This document shows, one piece after another, positions 8,804-17,357 of a DNA stretch of 34,789 nt (positions are counted from its first letter, which is position 1; each line of letters starts with the position of its first letter). The DNA comes from Deltaproteobacteria bacterium (GTDB lineage Bacteria > Acidobacteriota > Holophagae > Holophagales > Holophagaceae). The notes beneath the pieces were generated by a model. The model ran no database searches, was not told the origin of the DNA, and saw only the letters and a program-made list of their open reading frames with translations. The stretch spans positions 1-34,789 of the forward strand of contig JAIFMW010000102.1 of NCBI GenBank assembly GCA_020048105.1, given 5' to 3'. Made by a program: the position numbers and the translations under genes.

Positions 8804-9949
8804 ATGCCCGACACTTGTCCCATGGTCGATATTGGTTTCAGTGCCCCCCGTCCCGCTCAGATTCGCCGCTTGGGGCGTGTTTTTTACGAGGCCGGTCTGC
8901 GAATGCAGAAGGCCCTAGCTCTGGATGTGATGGGCGGGGTCCTGCCCGATCAGATCCTGGTACTGGAACACCCTCCCGTCTTTACCTTGGGGCGCAACGC
9001 CACCCGCCAGGATATTCACGTTAACGACGCCTTTCTGGAAGAGCGTGGCGTCGAAGTGTTTGAAACCGACCGGGGCGGCCAAGTCACGTACCACGGGCCG
9101 GGCCAAGTGGTGGTCTACCCCATTTGCAATCTGGGCGATGGCCGCAAGGATCTAGGCCGTTTCGTGCGGGGCCTAGAGGAAGCCATGATTCGCACCGCCG
9201 CCGATTTTCAGGTGATGGCCGAACGCCTGGAGGGCTTTCCTGGCGTGTGGGTCAACACCGAGCGGGGCTGGGAAAAACTCGGCGCCTTGGGCATTCACCT
9301 GAAGCGATGGATCTCCACCCATGGCATCGCCTTCAACGTGGCGCCCGAACTGCACCATTTCCGCTGGATCACGCCCTGTGGCATCACCGACAAGGGCGTT
9401 TGCAGCCTGGCCGCGCTACTGGGCGATGCGGCTCCCACCTGGGAACAGGCCGCCGAACGGCTGGTCCACCACATCACCGAAGTCTTCGCCTATGAGCCGC
9501 TACCGGTGCAACCCCATTCCCACACCGTTTCAGCCCTTACCTGGCGCCGTGGCCCCACGGGCCCCGAGGTTCTCATGATGCTGCGCCAACCTGATCAGGG
9601 CCTCTGGTGGTCGAGCGTCACGGGCCTTCTAGAACCCGGTGAAACCCCTGAAATCGCAGCCCATCGCGAACTGCGCGAAGAAGCTGGCCTCTCTGGAACT
9701 CTCAGCACCTTGGATTTTTCTCATACCTTTTGGGTGGATCCCGTGCTGCTGGGACTTCCCCCAGGAGAACCCCGCTTCAACACCGAGACCTGCTTCCACG
9801 TGGAAGTGGCACCGGATGCCACCGTGCAATTGGCCCTCGAAGAACACAGTGAATATCGCTGGTGCGGCCTGGATGAAGCCCTCCTGCTGATGCGCTGGGA
9901 TGGCTCCAAGCACGCGGTCAAATTATTACGAAGGATCCTAAGCGCCTGA
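8804..9949 (+). CDS. lipB: Octanoyltransferase LipB fused to a C-terminal Nudix hydrolase domain
   Basis: Residues about 8-238 are LipB, which transfers octanoate from acyl-carrier protein to lipoyl domains, the first step of lipoate synthesis. Motifs present are RGGQVTYHGPGQ (H97), LGALGIHLKRW (catalytic Lys, K167), THGIAFNV and CGITDKGVCSLA (catalytic Cys, C200). After a short linker, residues about 245-381 form a Nudix domain with a perfect box at 274-296 (GX5EX7REUXEEXGU: G274...E280...REL-REEAGL). Nudix domains hydrolyse nucleoside diphosphates linked to another group. Normal LipB is about 210-240 residues, so this is a genuine single-frame fusion with both active sites intact. Start: ATG 8804, though ATG 8822 is also possible; neither has a clear ribosome-binding site. 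No lipA is visible nearby. It abuts the convergent moaD with no gap. Confidence 0.93.
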   Translation: MPDTCPMVDIGFSAPRPAQIRRLGRVFYEAGLRMQKALALDVMGGVLPDQILVLEHPPVFTLGRNATRQDIHVNDAFLEERGVEVFETDRGGQVTYHGPGQVVVYPICNLGDGRKDLGRFVRGLEEAMIRTAADFQVMAERLEGFPGVWVNTERGWEKLGALGIHLKRWISTHGIAFNVAPELHHFRWITPCGITDKGVCSLAALLGDAAPTWEQAAERLVHHITEVFAYEPLPVQPHSHTVSALTWRRGPTGPEVLMMLRQPDQGLWWSSVTGLLEPGETPEIAAHRELREEAGLSGTLSTLDFSHTFWVDPVLLGLPPGEPRFNTETCFHVEVAPDATVQLALEEHSEYRWCGLDEALLLMRWDGSKHAVKLLRRILSA

Positions 9950-10180
9950 TTATCCGCCACTCACCGGCGGCATTAGAGCCACTTCATCCCCGTCCATCAG
10001 CACCGTTTCCGGGCCAGCAAAGCCTTGGTTCACGGCCAGGAGTGCTTCCTTGGGCAGAGCTGCAAACCTCGATTCCAGCAACAAATCCGCCAAGGTCGTC
10101 CGCTCGGGAAGTTCCCAATCCAGGTTTTCGAAGCCAAGCAGATCGCGATACCTGGCGAAGGCGCGGAGTTGAATCTTCAT
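9950..10180 (-). CDS. moaD: Molybdopterin synthase sulfur-carrier subunit MoaD
   Basis: MoaD is a ubiquitin-fold protein whose C-terminal Gly-Gly is thiocarboxylated; with MoaE it converts cPMP to molybdopterin. The 76-residue protein has the family pattern: MKIQLRAFARYRDLLG at the start, LPERTTLADLL, then DGDEVALMPPVSGG ending exactly at Gly-Gly. The PPVSGG ending favours MoaD over ThiS. The start at 10180 is chosen because GGAG lies 6 nt upstream; an in-frame TTG 12 nt earlier would precede that site. ATG overlaps the TamB-like gene's stop (ATGA), so translation is probably coupled. No moaE or other moa gene is in the window. The AOR-family enzyme at 2943-4820 would need such a pterin cofactor. 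Confidence 0.88.
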   Translation of the reverse strand: MKIQLRAFARYRDLLGFENLDWELPERTTLADLLLESRFAALPKEALLAVNQGFAGPETVLMDGDEVALMPPVSGG

Positions 10181-13100
10181 TTCGGGCTCCAACTATGCCG
10201 AATTTCCCCGGCAGGGTTCAGACCCGAGACTCCGGATTGGCTGCTGAGGCCCAGTTGCAGCACGAGATCGCCTAGGCGCATTTCGATTTGACCACTGAGC
10301 GTGGTGACACCCCCCGCCTTCTTCTGGGTGAAGACCAAGGGCACTTTCCAGCTCTGGAATGCGAGCGTTTTCCCCAGGGTGACGGTGCTTTCGGAGGTGC
10401 CCGAACTGCCCGGTCGCCAAACCACGTTGACGCGGTCCAGATTGAAGGTACGCCGCATCCGTTCTTGAAAATCCGCCAGGGCCAAGGTCGTCAGCAACCC
10501 GGTGCTGGTCTTGGCCAAACCGTAGGACAAGGCCGACGAGGCGTTGGAGGTTGATCCAATCGTGGGCGCCAGAGAAGGATCGATGAGAATCGCCGTGACT
10601 TCATCCCTTCGCAAGGCCGGGGTGGAAGTGGGTCGCATTTCGAGGCCATCTAGCGTCCCGCGAATCTGCAAATTGACTAAGTAGGGCGGCACATCAACTC
10701 GGCCTTGAATATCCAGCAGGGGATTGCGGCTTCGAGGATCTAGAAAATCGATGGAACCTCGTTCCAGCACAATATCGCCCGCCGGCAGCAGGTTGGTAAT
10801 GCGCCCGCCCGGCAGAAAGACCATCTTTCCCTTCAAACCCGGTTGGGCCAGGGTGCCTCGCACGTAAAAGGGGCCTTCCGGTCGCCCTTGGAGCTTCAGC
10901 AGATTGGTCTCGAAAACCCAGGGATTCACCAACTGCAGTTCGAGGGCGAGGTCGATGCGCGACAAAGGATCGTCGGGATCCAAGCCCGAGGCTCCCGACA
11001 AATTTCCAAGGCTATTGGAAAGGATCAGATCCCGCAGATTGATATCGGCCCGATAGAGCATCCGGTTGGCCCGCAGGGTGCCCGAAAGCGTGCCACCATC
11101 CTCGTCATTGCCTTTCAATTTGGCGTTCAGGCTGCCCTGAAGCTCAAAGCCTTCCGGGATATCGCGGAACTCAAAATCATTCAAACGGACTTCCAGCAGA
11201 TAGTCTTCAAGCCCACCGAGCCCCCACTTGGCTTCGCCCCAGAGTTTCAATTTGCCTTGAGCCATCGTGCCCAAGGCGGGCTCTTCTTCCGGCAACAGAA
11301 TTTTCCGCCCTTGGAAACGAACGGTGAACCCCAGATCCTCCACGCTCTGCGGGTAGCCCCGGATCAAGAGGCTGCCCTGTTTTAAGCGCAATTCGCCATC
11401 CAGGGTGGGCTCTTCGTAGGGACCCCCCACGGCCAACTCAAAACTGGCGCTGCCGTTGGGTTCCAGATCGCTCAACAAACTGTAGGAATCCAGTTCCATC
11501 AAATGGTTCGCAATGGGCTTGAGCTTGGCCAGTTCGGCGGAACCCTCGAGCTTCAGAGCCATCGGTGTGGTGGCATCAAAGGGCACCTTCCCTGAGGCCC
11601 GGAAGGAGGCGACATTCCCAGCGGCCCCCGTGGTGGCATTGTTCCGGCCCACCAACCGCAGATCAAAATTCGCACCTCGAGCATCGCCCTCCAGGGCCGT
11701 AGCTTGCTCTTGCGAAAGCTGGAAGCCATCGAAGGAACCGACCAATTCGTTGAGATTGCCTTTCCAGGCCAACCCCTGCTCATTCCAAAGCCCATCGGCC
11801 ACAGCTGTTAACCGCAGGTCCTGGATCAGGTCCCGGCTCAATCGGGTGGCCAATTGGGTCGTATCGGCGGTGCCGGGTTCGATCCTTACATCGACAGAGC
11901 CAACCATGCCCTTGGGGGTATTCCATCCCATGGCAGACAGAAAGGGTCGCTCCTTACCAAACATCCCCACCTGCAGATCGAGGCCCTCAAAGGTGTTGTG
12001 AAACGAGCCCTCGAGCCCTTCGAGGCTTTGATCCCCCAAAAAGAGGCGTCCTCCTCGGAAGGTGACCTGTCCCTGAGGCAGTTCGATAGGTCCCATGGGT
12101 TGCGTCCAGGGCCCATCCAGCCGAGCGTCCACCTTGGCCTGAAAACGTGGCCCGGGAATGCCTAAAGCCTCCGAATCCACATCTCCCTTCAGCCAGGTCT
12201 GCCAGGTTCGGCGGCGCAAATCCATGTTCATGCCGCCCTGCAGGGCCAGCAATCCGACCATAGGTTCGCCATCCTGCCCCAGGGTGGCCAGACTTTCGCC
12301 CAGGCGCAGATTCTTGACCTGAATTTGGTCTCCCTCGATATCCATGGCGAAATCGCCGCACACGGCGGGCAGTGTCAGGCCATAGACCTTGGACCCTTCC
12401 GCCTGGGCGCTGCCCTCGAGAAGGATTCGCGAGAAGGGGCCATGCAACCGTGTCCAGCCACTGGCCATGCCCTCGATACGAATTTCGTCGAGATCCAGGT
12501 CGGCAGCCTTCAGCCCTTCTTCGATGGGAAGACGGAAGGCGCGGTAACACATGTCCATCTGGTCGACACCGGCTGGTAAATCGGCCCAGGTGAGCCAAAT
12601 GTCGCCCCAGCCGCGCCCTTCACCCTTGAGCAGTTCGATATTTTGAACCCGAAGTTCATTGCGATTGATGGTCACTTCAGCGCGAAGAAGGTCGGCGCCG
12701 GCGCCGTGCCAGCGGGCATCCTGGACCTTGCAATCACCCGCAAGCTGCAATCCCTCCGAGGGGTTCCAACGCACTTGGGCCTGGGCCTGAACTTGGCCAG
12801 ACATCCGATAGGGCACAATGATGCGCTTCGTTTTGGGCCCTTCGGCATCGCCAATTTCCCAAGCACCCAGAACCTTGGCCACCACCGAGGCATCGGTATC
12901 GACCGTGCCATCGGCTGAAATGTTGCGCACCCCGCGCTTGCCGAGAGCACCCAAAACGCGCCCCTGAAACGCAAGTTCCGGAAGGTGCAATTCCACCGCT
13001 TCAGCCTTAAGCTGGCCCTTTTTCAGTTCCACCTGCGCCTTGCCAACATCGGCCCCACCCTGGGTAAAACCCACCTTAAGATTCAACACCACGCTATCCA

Positions 13101-14304
13101 GCGAGGGCATCGTGGAGACCACATTACCGTTTGGCAACGTTTTCCAGAGATCGCCCGGCACAAAGGCATCCCCTTCCAGATTGAGCTGGGCCTTGGATAA
13201 GAAATCCGCTCTTACCAATGCAGCTGCCGGGGCCAGCCCCACCTCACGGCCTTTGACCTGAAGCCGACTACCCTCCCCAGCTCGCCAGCGGCCTTGAGCT
13301 TCCAGCGAACCATCCGCAGAAGCCCAGGCTAGGCGTTGAATGCTGGCTTGGCTAGAAGTCCCGCTGGCGGAGAGTTCCAAATTGCCGGGAGTCAGTTTCA
13401 ATTGAGGGCTTTTTAGATCGTGACCACTCAGAGCGATCGTCCAGAGAGGTTCTCGAAGCAGACCCGAGGCCTCCGCCTTGAAATCCAGAGTGCCGGTGCC
13501 ATCGCCCCCATGGGGAGCCAACAATCGCCGCAATTGCCCAAGGTCCAAATGACCACTCGTGGAAGAAGTCACCTTCTCTGTTTTGGGATCGAAGCTCCCC
13601 TTCAGGGTCACTTGGGATTGCCCTAGCTTCAGCCCGGATTGAATAATTGCCAGAGTGCCCTGATTGATTTCGCCCTGCATCGCGAACTGCCCTTTAAGGG
13701 CCGCGGGGCCTTGGCCTGCCTCCATATCCTTTAGCCCAAGAAAGAGTTTGAGGTGCTTGGCCCGTTCGCCTTGCCCATGGGCCGAAAAGGAGGTCTGGAA
13801 TACCGGCATTCCCCAAGCGGGTTCGTTAACCCTGAGGAAACCCTCCAGGATGGAAATTCGATCCACTTCCCAGGAGAGTTCGGTTTGTTTGGGAGGCCGC
13901 TCACGCAACCGAATCTGCGCAAGGTTCGCCGCATTCAGGTGGATAACGGGGCGCTCTACAATTAGGTTCCGGATGTGCAATTTCCCCCGAATGGCAGAGA
14001 CCAAATCCACGCCGAATTCGATTTTCCTTGCACGGAATAGATCCCCGCCCAGTCGAGGTTCCACGGCCACGAAGCGCCCTTGGAGCAAATGGTATTCCAA
14101 GCCATCCCACTGAAGCCCAAGGCCGATCTCGGCTCGCACCGCATCATCCGCCTGCCGAGCGACCCAACGAGCCACAGCCGGTCGTCGCAGCGTCCAGTTC
14201 ACCGAACCCACCAGGACCGAACCCGTCACCAAGGTGTACGTGATTCTGCGAAACCAGCGACGGGACCACAATGCCCGGAATCCTACCCGGCCCGGCGCTT
14301 CCAT
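10177..14304 (-). CDS. TamB-like translocation/assembly module protein (DUF490)
   Basis: TamB/YhdP-type proteins are inner-membrane-anchored, mostly beta-structured bridges across the periplasm that help outer-membrane biogenesis or lipid transfer. The 1375-residue protein has a basic N-terminus and one transmembrane helix (ITYTLVTGSVLVGSVNW), then over 1200 residues of repetitive beta-rich AsmA-like sequence. The C-terminus carries a recognisable TamB domain (GRPEGPFYVRGTLAQPGL, LLPAGDIVLERGSIDFLDP, LDIQGRVD, RRDEVTAILI). The start at 14304 follows a strong AGAAGG site and lies just 1 nt after the upstream kinase stop; a longer reading frame to 14343 runs into that kinase. No tamA/BamA-like gene is adjacent. 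Its stop overlaps the moaD start. Confidence 0.88.
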   Translation of the reverse strand: MEAPGRVGFRALWSRRWFRRITYTLVTGSVLVGSVNWTLRRPAVARWVARQADDAVRAEIGLGLQWDGLEYHLLQGRFVAVEPRLGGDLFRARKIEFGVDLVSAIRGKLHIRNLIVERPVIHLNAANLAQIRLRERPPKQTELSWEVDRISILEGFLRVNEPAWGMPVFQTSFSAHGQGERAKHLKLFLGLKDMEAGQGPAALKGQFAMQGEINQGTLAIIQSGLKLGQSQVTLKGSFDPKTEKVTSSTSGHLDLGQLRRLLAPHGGDGTGTLDFKAEASGLLREPLWTIALSGHDLKSPQLKLTPGNLELSASGTSSQASIQRLAWASADGSLEAQGRWRAGEGSRLQVKGREVGLAPAAALVRADFLSKAQLNLEGDAFVPGDLWKTLPNGNVVSTMPSLDSVVLNLKVGFTQGGADVGKAQVELKKGQLKAEAVELHLPELAFQGRVLGALGKRGVRNISADGTVDTDASVVAKVLGAWEIGDAEGPKTKRIIVPYRMSGQVQAQAQVRWNPSEGLQLAGDCKVQDARWHGAGADLLRAEVTINRNELRVQNIELLKGEGRGWGDIWLTWADLPAGVDQMDMCYRAFRLPIEEGLKAADLDLDEIRIEGMASGWTRLHGPFSRILLEGSAQAEGSKVYGLTLPAVCGDFAMDIEGDQIQVKNLRLGESLATLGQDGEPMVGLLALQGGMNMDLRRRTWQTWLKGDVDSEALGIPGPRFQAKVDARLDGPWTQPMGPIELPQGQVTFRGGRLFLGDQSLEGLEGSFHNTFEGLDLQVGMFGKERPFLSAMGWNTPKGMVGSVDVRIEPGTADTTQLATRLSRDLIQDLRLTAVADGLWNEQGLAWKGNLNELVGSFDGFQLSQEQATALEGDARGANFDLRLVGRNNATTGAAGNVASFRASGKVPFDATTPMALKLEGSAELAKLKPIANHLMELDSYSLLSDLEPNGSASFELAVGGPYEEPTLDGELRLKQGSLLIRGYPQSVEDLGFTVRFQGRKILLPEEEPALGTMAQGKLKLWGEAKWGLGGLEDYLLEVRLNDFEFRDIPEGFELQGSLNAKLKGNDEDGGTLSGTLRANRMLYRADINLRDLILSNSLGNLSGASGLDPDDPLSRIDLALELQLVNPWVFETNLLKLQGRPEGPFYVRGTLAQPGLKGKMVFLPGGRITNLLPAGDIVLERGSIDFLDPRSRNPLLDIQGRVDVPPYLVNLQIRGTLDGLEMRPTSTPALRRDEVTAILIDPSLAPTIGSTSNASSALSYGLAKTSTGLLTTLALADFQERMRRTFNLDRVNVVWRPGSSGTSESTVTLGKTLAFQSWKVPLVFTQKKAGGVTTLSGQIEMRLGDLVLQLGLSSQSGVSGLNPAGEIRHSWSPK

Positions 14305-14305
14305 T

Positions 14306-15283
14306 TCAGCCCTTCTCCCCACAACTTGGGCAGGTTGCGGCATTGCGCGGTAAGGGTCGATAGCAGAAGCGACAGAGACGAGGCTGTGTGTTGGTGCTGG
14401 GGCGCTGAGAGGAAGGTGGCGTTTTCATCACGGGCAGACCTGCACTGCCCAGGGGCCGCGTTTCTTTGGCCATGGAATCCTTCAACCTGCGCAGATCCTC
14501 CAGCAAGGCATGGGCAGATAAATACCGCTCACCCAGATTCACCATCAGCGACTTCATCACCACTTCCGAAAAGGCCTTCGGCACGGCTTGGTTCTTTAGA
14601 TGCGGTGCCACCACGGGCTGAGTCTGGAACGCCTGGGCGATCTTCACCGGGTCCGCGTCATAGAAGGGCACGGTGCCCGTGAGCATTTCGTACATCGTGA
14701 TGCCCAAACTCCAAAGATCGCTTTGAAACACCGCACGGCCTCGGAAATGCTCGGGAGACATGTATGGCGGGCTGCCAATCCGGGTGCGGGCAAAAAGATC
14801 CTGAGTCGCCAACACACGCGAAGTTCCGAAATCCGTCACCTTGGCGACGCCTTCGGCGGTGAGCAAAATATTGGCGGGTCGCAGATCGCGATGGATGACC
14901 TTGTGGGAATGCGCTAAGCCAATGGCCGAGGCCACGTCGATAGCGATATCCAGTGCCCTCAGAGGGTGCAGGCAACGCTCGCGACGGATGTATTTATCCA
15001 GGCTTTCACCGTCAACGTATTCCATCACCATGAAGAAGGTGTCGTCCTTCTTTTCCACCGTGATCAATTCAACGATATTGGGATGTTTCAAGCCCGCCAT
15101 GATGCGGGGTTCTTGCAACAGACTCTGTTCATCTTGCTGGTGGTGCGGTACCTTCAGCGCCACCTTGCGATTGAGCAACTTGTCCTCGGCCAGGTAGACC
15201 GTGCCAAACCCGCCCGCACCAAGTCGGTCGAGGATCTGGTACTTGCCCAGCATTTGTTCTTTGGAAAGCAAAGACACTCCCAC
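14306..15283 (-). CDS. Hanks-type serine/threonine protein kinase with C-terminal zinc ribbon
   Basis: The 325-residue protein begins with a kinase domain: glycine loop LGAGGFGTVYLAED, ATP-anchoring K44 in VALKV, catalytic loop HRDLRPANIL (H131, D133, N138), DFG in VTDFGTSR, and SPPYMSPEHF. In the catalytic loop R135 replaces the usual Lys of HRDxKPxN, a conservative change; Asp and Asn are retained, so activity is likely. After the domain a Ser/Thr/Pro-rich linker leads to a CX2C...CX2C zinc ribbon (C304, C307, C318, C321) ending the protein. No transmembrane segment or PASTA repeats, so cytosolic. I choose GTG 15283, preceded by GGTGG; GTG 15277 or ATG 15253 are possible. A longer frame to 15400 runs through the rpoD terminator and is rejected. 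TamB-like and moaD follow in the same operon. Confidence 0.9.
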   Translation of the reverse strand: MGVSLLSKEQMLGKYQILDRLGAGGFGTVYLAEDKLLNRKVALKVPHHQQDEQSLLQEPRIMAGLKHPNIVELITVEKKDDTFFMVMEYVDGESLDKYIRRERCLHPLRALDIAIDVASAIGLAHSHKVIHRDLRPANILLTAEGVAKVTDFGTSRVLATQDLFARTRIGSPPYMSPEHFRGRAVFQSDLWSLGITMYEMLTGTVPFYDADPVKIAQAFQTQPVVAPHLKNQAVPKAFSEVVMKSLMVNLGERYLSAHALLEDLRRLKDSMAKETRPLGSAGLPVMKTPPSSQRPSTNTQPRLCRFCYRPLPRNAATCPSCGEKG

Positions 15284-15331
15284 GTTTCCACCAGAATGCC
15301 CTGAAACGAGGGTTTGGTGGGAGATGGCATT

Positions 15332-15362
15332 AAAAAACACGCCCCGAAAAGACGGGGCGTGT
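15332..15362 (-). terminator. Rho-independent terminator downstream of rpoD
   Basis: A perfect 10-bp stem (ACACGCCCCG at 15337-15346 with CGGGGCGTGT at 15353-15362) and 6-nt loop is followed, on the minus strand, by six T residues. This is a strong intrinsic terminator for rpoD. It lies about 130 nt after the rpoD stop, beyond the duplicated rpoD tail, and just upstream of the kinase start. Confidence 0.85.
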
Positions 15363-15379
15363 TGGGTGACGGCTTTGGG

Positions 15380-15427
15380 TGAGCCCAAGAAAGCCTTCAA
15401 GGTCTTGGAATAGCGCGGATGGCGAAT
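15380..15427 (-). repeat. Diverged duplicate of the rpoD 3' end
   Basis: This stretch repeats 15490-15537 at a constant offset of 110 nt, with 41 of the first 47 positions identical. In the rpoD reading frame it encodes [16 protein letters not shown], against [16 protein letters not shown] at the true rpoD end. The substitutions in the coding part are synonymous (Thr, Leu, Lys and Ile codons) or Lys to Arg, while the stop codon is replaced by TCA. It lies between the rpoD stop and its terminator and would be part of the rpoD 3' untranslated region. It may be a remnant of recombination with another rpoD allele or an att-type target duplication; it is not a gene itself. Confidence 0.85.
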
Positions 15428-15489
15428 CCTGTTCGCATCCTTTGGATGCTCACAAATCCGCCCCCAGCATTAGCCGAAGGACCCGCGGG

Positions 15490-17202
15490 TTAGCCCAAGA
15501 AAGCTTTAAGCGTCTTGGAATAGCGCGGATGGCGGATTTTTCTCAACGCCTTGGACTCTATTTGCCTAATACGCTCGCGGGTGACAGCAAATTCGCTGCC
15601 GACTTCTTCGAGGGTATGTTCCGAGGCCTCATCGCCAACACCGAAACGCATGCGGAGAACCTTCTCCTCACGCTCGGTCAGCGTCTGGAGCACGGAATTG
15701 ACGGTCTCCTTGAGGCGCTGCTGAACGACCTGCTCCACGGGGGAAGTGACCGTCTTGTCTTCGATGAAGTCACCAAGGTGGGAATCTTCCTCTTCGCCGA
15801 TGGGCGTTTCGAGGCTGATGGGTTCCTGAGCAATCTTCATGACCTTGCGCACCTTGGACACGGGCATGTCCATGGCATGGGCAATTTCCTCGCTCGAAGG
15901 TTCGCGCCCCAGCTTCTGCACCAGCTCACGCTGGGTGCGGATCAGCTTGTTGATGGTCTCGATCATGTGGACAGGAATACGAATCGTCCGGGCCTGATCC
16001 GCGATGGCGCGGGTGATGGCCTGACGAATCCACCACGTGGCGTAGGTAGAGAACTTGAAGCCACGGCTGTATTCGAACTTGTCCACGGCCTTCATCAAAC
16101 CGATGTTGCCTTCCTGAATCAGATCCAGGAACTGCAGGCCACGGTTGGTGTAGCGCTTGGCGATGCTGACCACCAGACGCAAGTTGGCTTCGATCAATTC
16201 GGCCTTGGCACTGCGACTGATGCTTTCGGCGTCCTTGAGCGTGGCGTAGTCCGCATGGAAATGCTCGGTGTTGGTTTCGAACTTGGCGAAGAAGCGCACC
16301 AGTTCGGCCTCGATCTGAGTAATTTCCTTTTCGTATTTATCCTTGAGGCCCGCAAAGGCAGGATTTTTTAAACGATCCTTGAGCTCCCGGAGACGGCGCT
16401 CACCTTCCCGCACCTTGGTGTGGTTGTGGGTGATCTTGTCGATCAGGCGCGTCACGGCCAGGCTGTTGAGCCCCAGGCGACGAACTTGACGGGCCACCCG
16501 GCCCCGAGCCAACAGGATTTCACGATCGATTTTTCGTTTCTTGGGCAGGGTTTTGCCGCTGGCCTTCAGTTCGATGACATCCTGCAAGGCCTGCTCGTAG
16601 GACAGTAATTTTTCGAACTGATGATGCACATGCTGTGTGGCCGAAGTGCTCTCGGCGTCTTCGTCCTCGTCCACCTCGTCGGAGAGACCCACGACTTCGC
16701 GGATCTTACCGGGGTTTTCTTTAAGCATCTTGCCAATATCGATGAGGAGACTGGCGGCGAGACGTGAACGCGACAGAGCACGCATGACGCGACGAACACC
16801 CATCTCGATGCGCTTGGCGATTTCGACTTCATCCTCGCGCTTCAGAAGCGGAACGGTTCCCATTTCCTTGAGGTACATTCGGACGGGATCGTTGAATTTA
16901 TCGCTATCGGGCGAATCGATTTCGCCTTCTAAGTCTTTTTCCAGCTTGGAAGGAATTCCCGCGGCGGAGGCTTCGGGCTCCAACTGCTCACGATTGGCGA
17001 GCGCTTCTTCCTCGGTGACACCAACGCCTACGCCCAGTCGCCCGAACATGGTGATGATGTTTTCCAAATCCGCAGGCAAGGATGCCGACGGCGGGAGGAA
17101 TGAATTTAATTCATCCACCAGGACAAAGCCGCGGGTCCTGCTTAGCGAGATGAGGGCTTTCGTGAGCTGAAAATAATTGTCACGCGGTGCGGTCGGATCC
17201 AT
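15490..17202 (-). CDS. rpoD: RNA polymerase primary sigma factor RpoD (sigma-70)
   Basis: The 570-residue protein is the housekeeping sigma factor. Region 1.1 is visible near the start ([23 protein letters not shown], aligning with the LVTRGKEQGYLTYAEVNDHLP type segment). Region 1.2 follows as [16 protein letters not shown], then a long charged non-conserved insert. Regions 2.1-2.4 follow ([46 protein letters not shown]), then 3.x ([19 protein letters not shown]) and 4.1-4.2 ([30 protein letters not shown]). The start at 17202 has GAGG 5 nt upstream; a longer frame to 17292 lacks a good site and adds residues with no family similarity. It sits 155 nt after dnaG, the classical dnaG-rpoD arrangement, with its own promoter in the gap. 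The end of the gene is duplicated downstream. Confidence 0.97.
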   Translation of the reverse strand: MDPTAPRDNYFQLTKALISLSRTRGFVLVDELNSFLPPSASLPADLENIITMFGRLGVGVGVTEEEALANREQLEPEASAAGIPSKLEKDLEGEIDSPDSDKFNDPVRMYLKEMGTVPLLKREDEVEIAKRIEMGVRRVMRALSRSRLAASLLIDIGKMLKENPGKIREVVGLSDEVDEDEDAESTSATQHVHHQFEKLLSYEQALQDVIELKASGKTLPKKRKIDREILLARGRVARQVRRLGLNSLAVTRLIDKITHNHTKVREGERRLRELKDRLKNPAFAGLKDKYEKEITQIEAELVRFFAKFETNTEHFHADYATLKDAESISRSAKAELIEANLRLVVSIAKRYTNRGLQFLDLIQEGNIGLMKAVDKFEYSRGFKFSTYATWWIRQAITRAIADQARTIRIPVHMIETINKLIRTQRELVQKLGREPSSEEIAHAMDMPVSKVRKVMKIAQEPISLETPIGEEEDSHLGDFIEDKTVTSPVEQVVQQRLKETVNSVLQTLTEREEKVLRMRFGVGDEASEHTLEEVGSEFAVTRERIRQIESKALRKIRHPRYSKTLKAFLG

Positions 17203-17318
17203 CAAGACCTCAAAGAGCCACGGATCTTGCGATCCTGGGAGAAACAACCTGCAAAGAAGAGCAGACTTGGTTGATGGGTAGAACAATCCCATAATGCCAA
17301 GATCGTCCGGAACCTCTC

Positions 17319-17346
17319 AGTATAGGAGGCTTCCTGATTTATGCAA
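17319..17346 (-). promoter_or_regulatory. Probable sigma-70 promoter of rpoD
   Basis: On the minus strand TTGCAT (17341-17346), a 16-nt spacer and TATACT (17319-17324, 5/6 match) lie in the dnaG-rpoD gap. The -35 hexamer matches 3/6. Transcription would begin near 17312, giving a leader of about 110 nt before the rpoD ATG and letting rpoD be expressed independently of dnaG. Confidence 0.5.
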
Positions 17347-17357
17347 GGGTTAGAAAA

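Noticed and set aside
9950-10180. ThiS (thiamine sulfur carrier) instead of MoaD
   Set aside because: The ending DGDEVALMPPVSGG and the N-terminal LRAFARYRDLLG fit MoaD; no thiG or thiF is adjacent.
15284-15400. N-terminal extension of the Ser/Thr kinase starting MKAFLGSPK
   Set aside because: It is the duplicated rpoD tail followed by the rpoD terminator read in frame; the kinase fold begins well downstream and a GTG with a nearby purine-rich site exists at 15283.
17203-17292. Thirty-residue N-terminal extension of RpoD
   Set aside because: No good ribosome-binding site, no resemblance to sigma region 1.1, and a GAGG site precedes the ATG at 17202.
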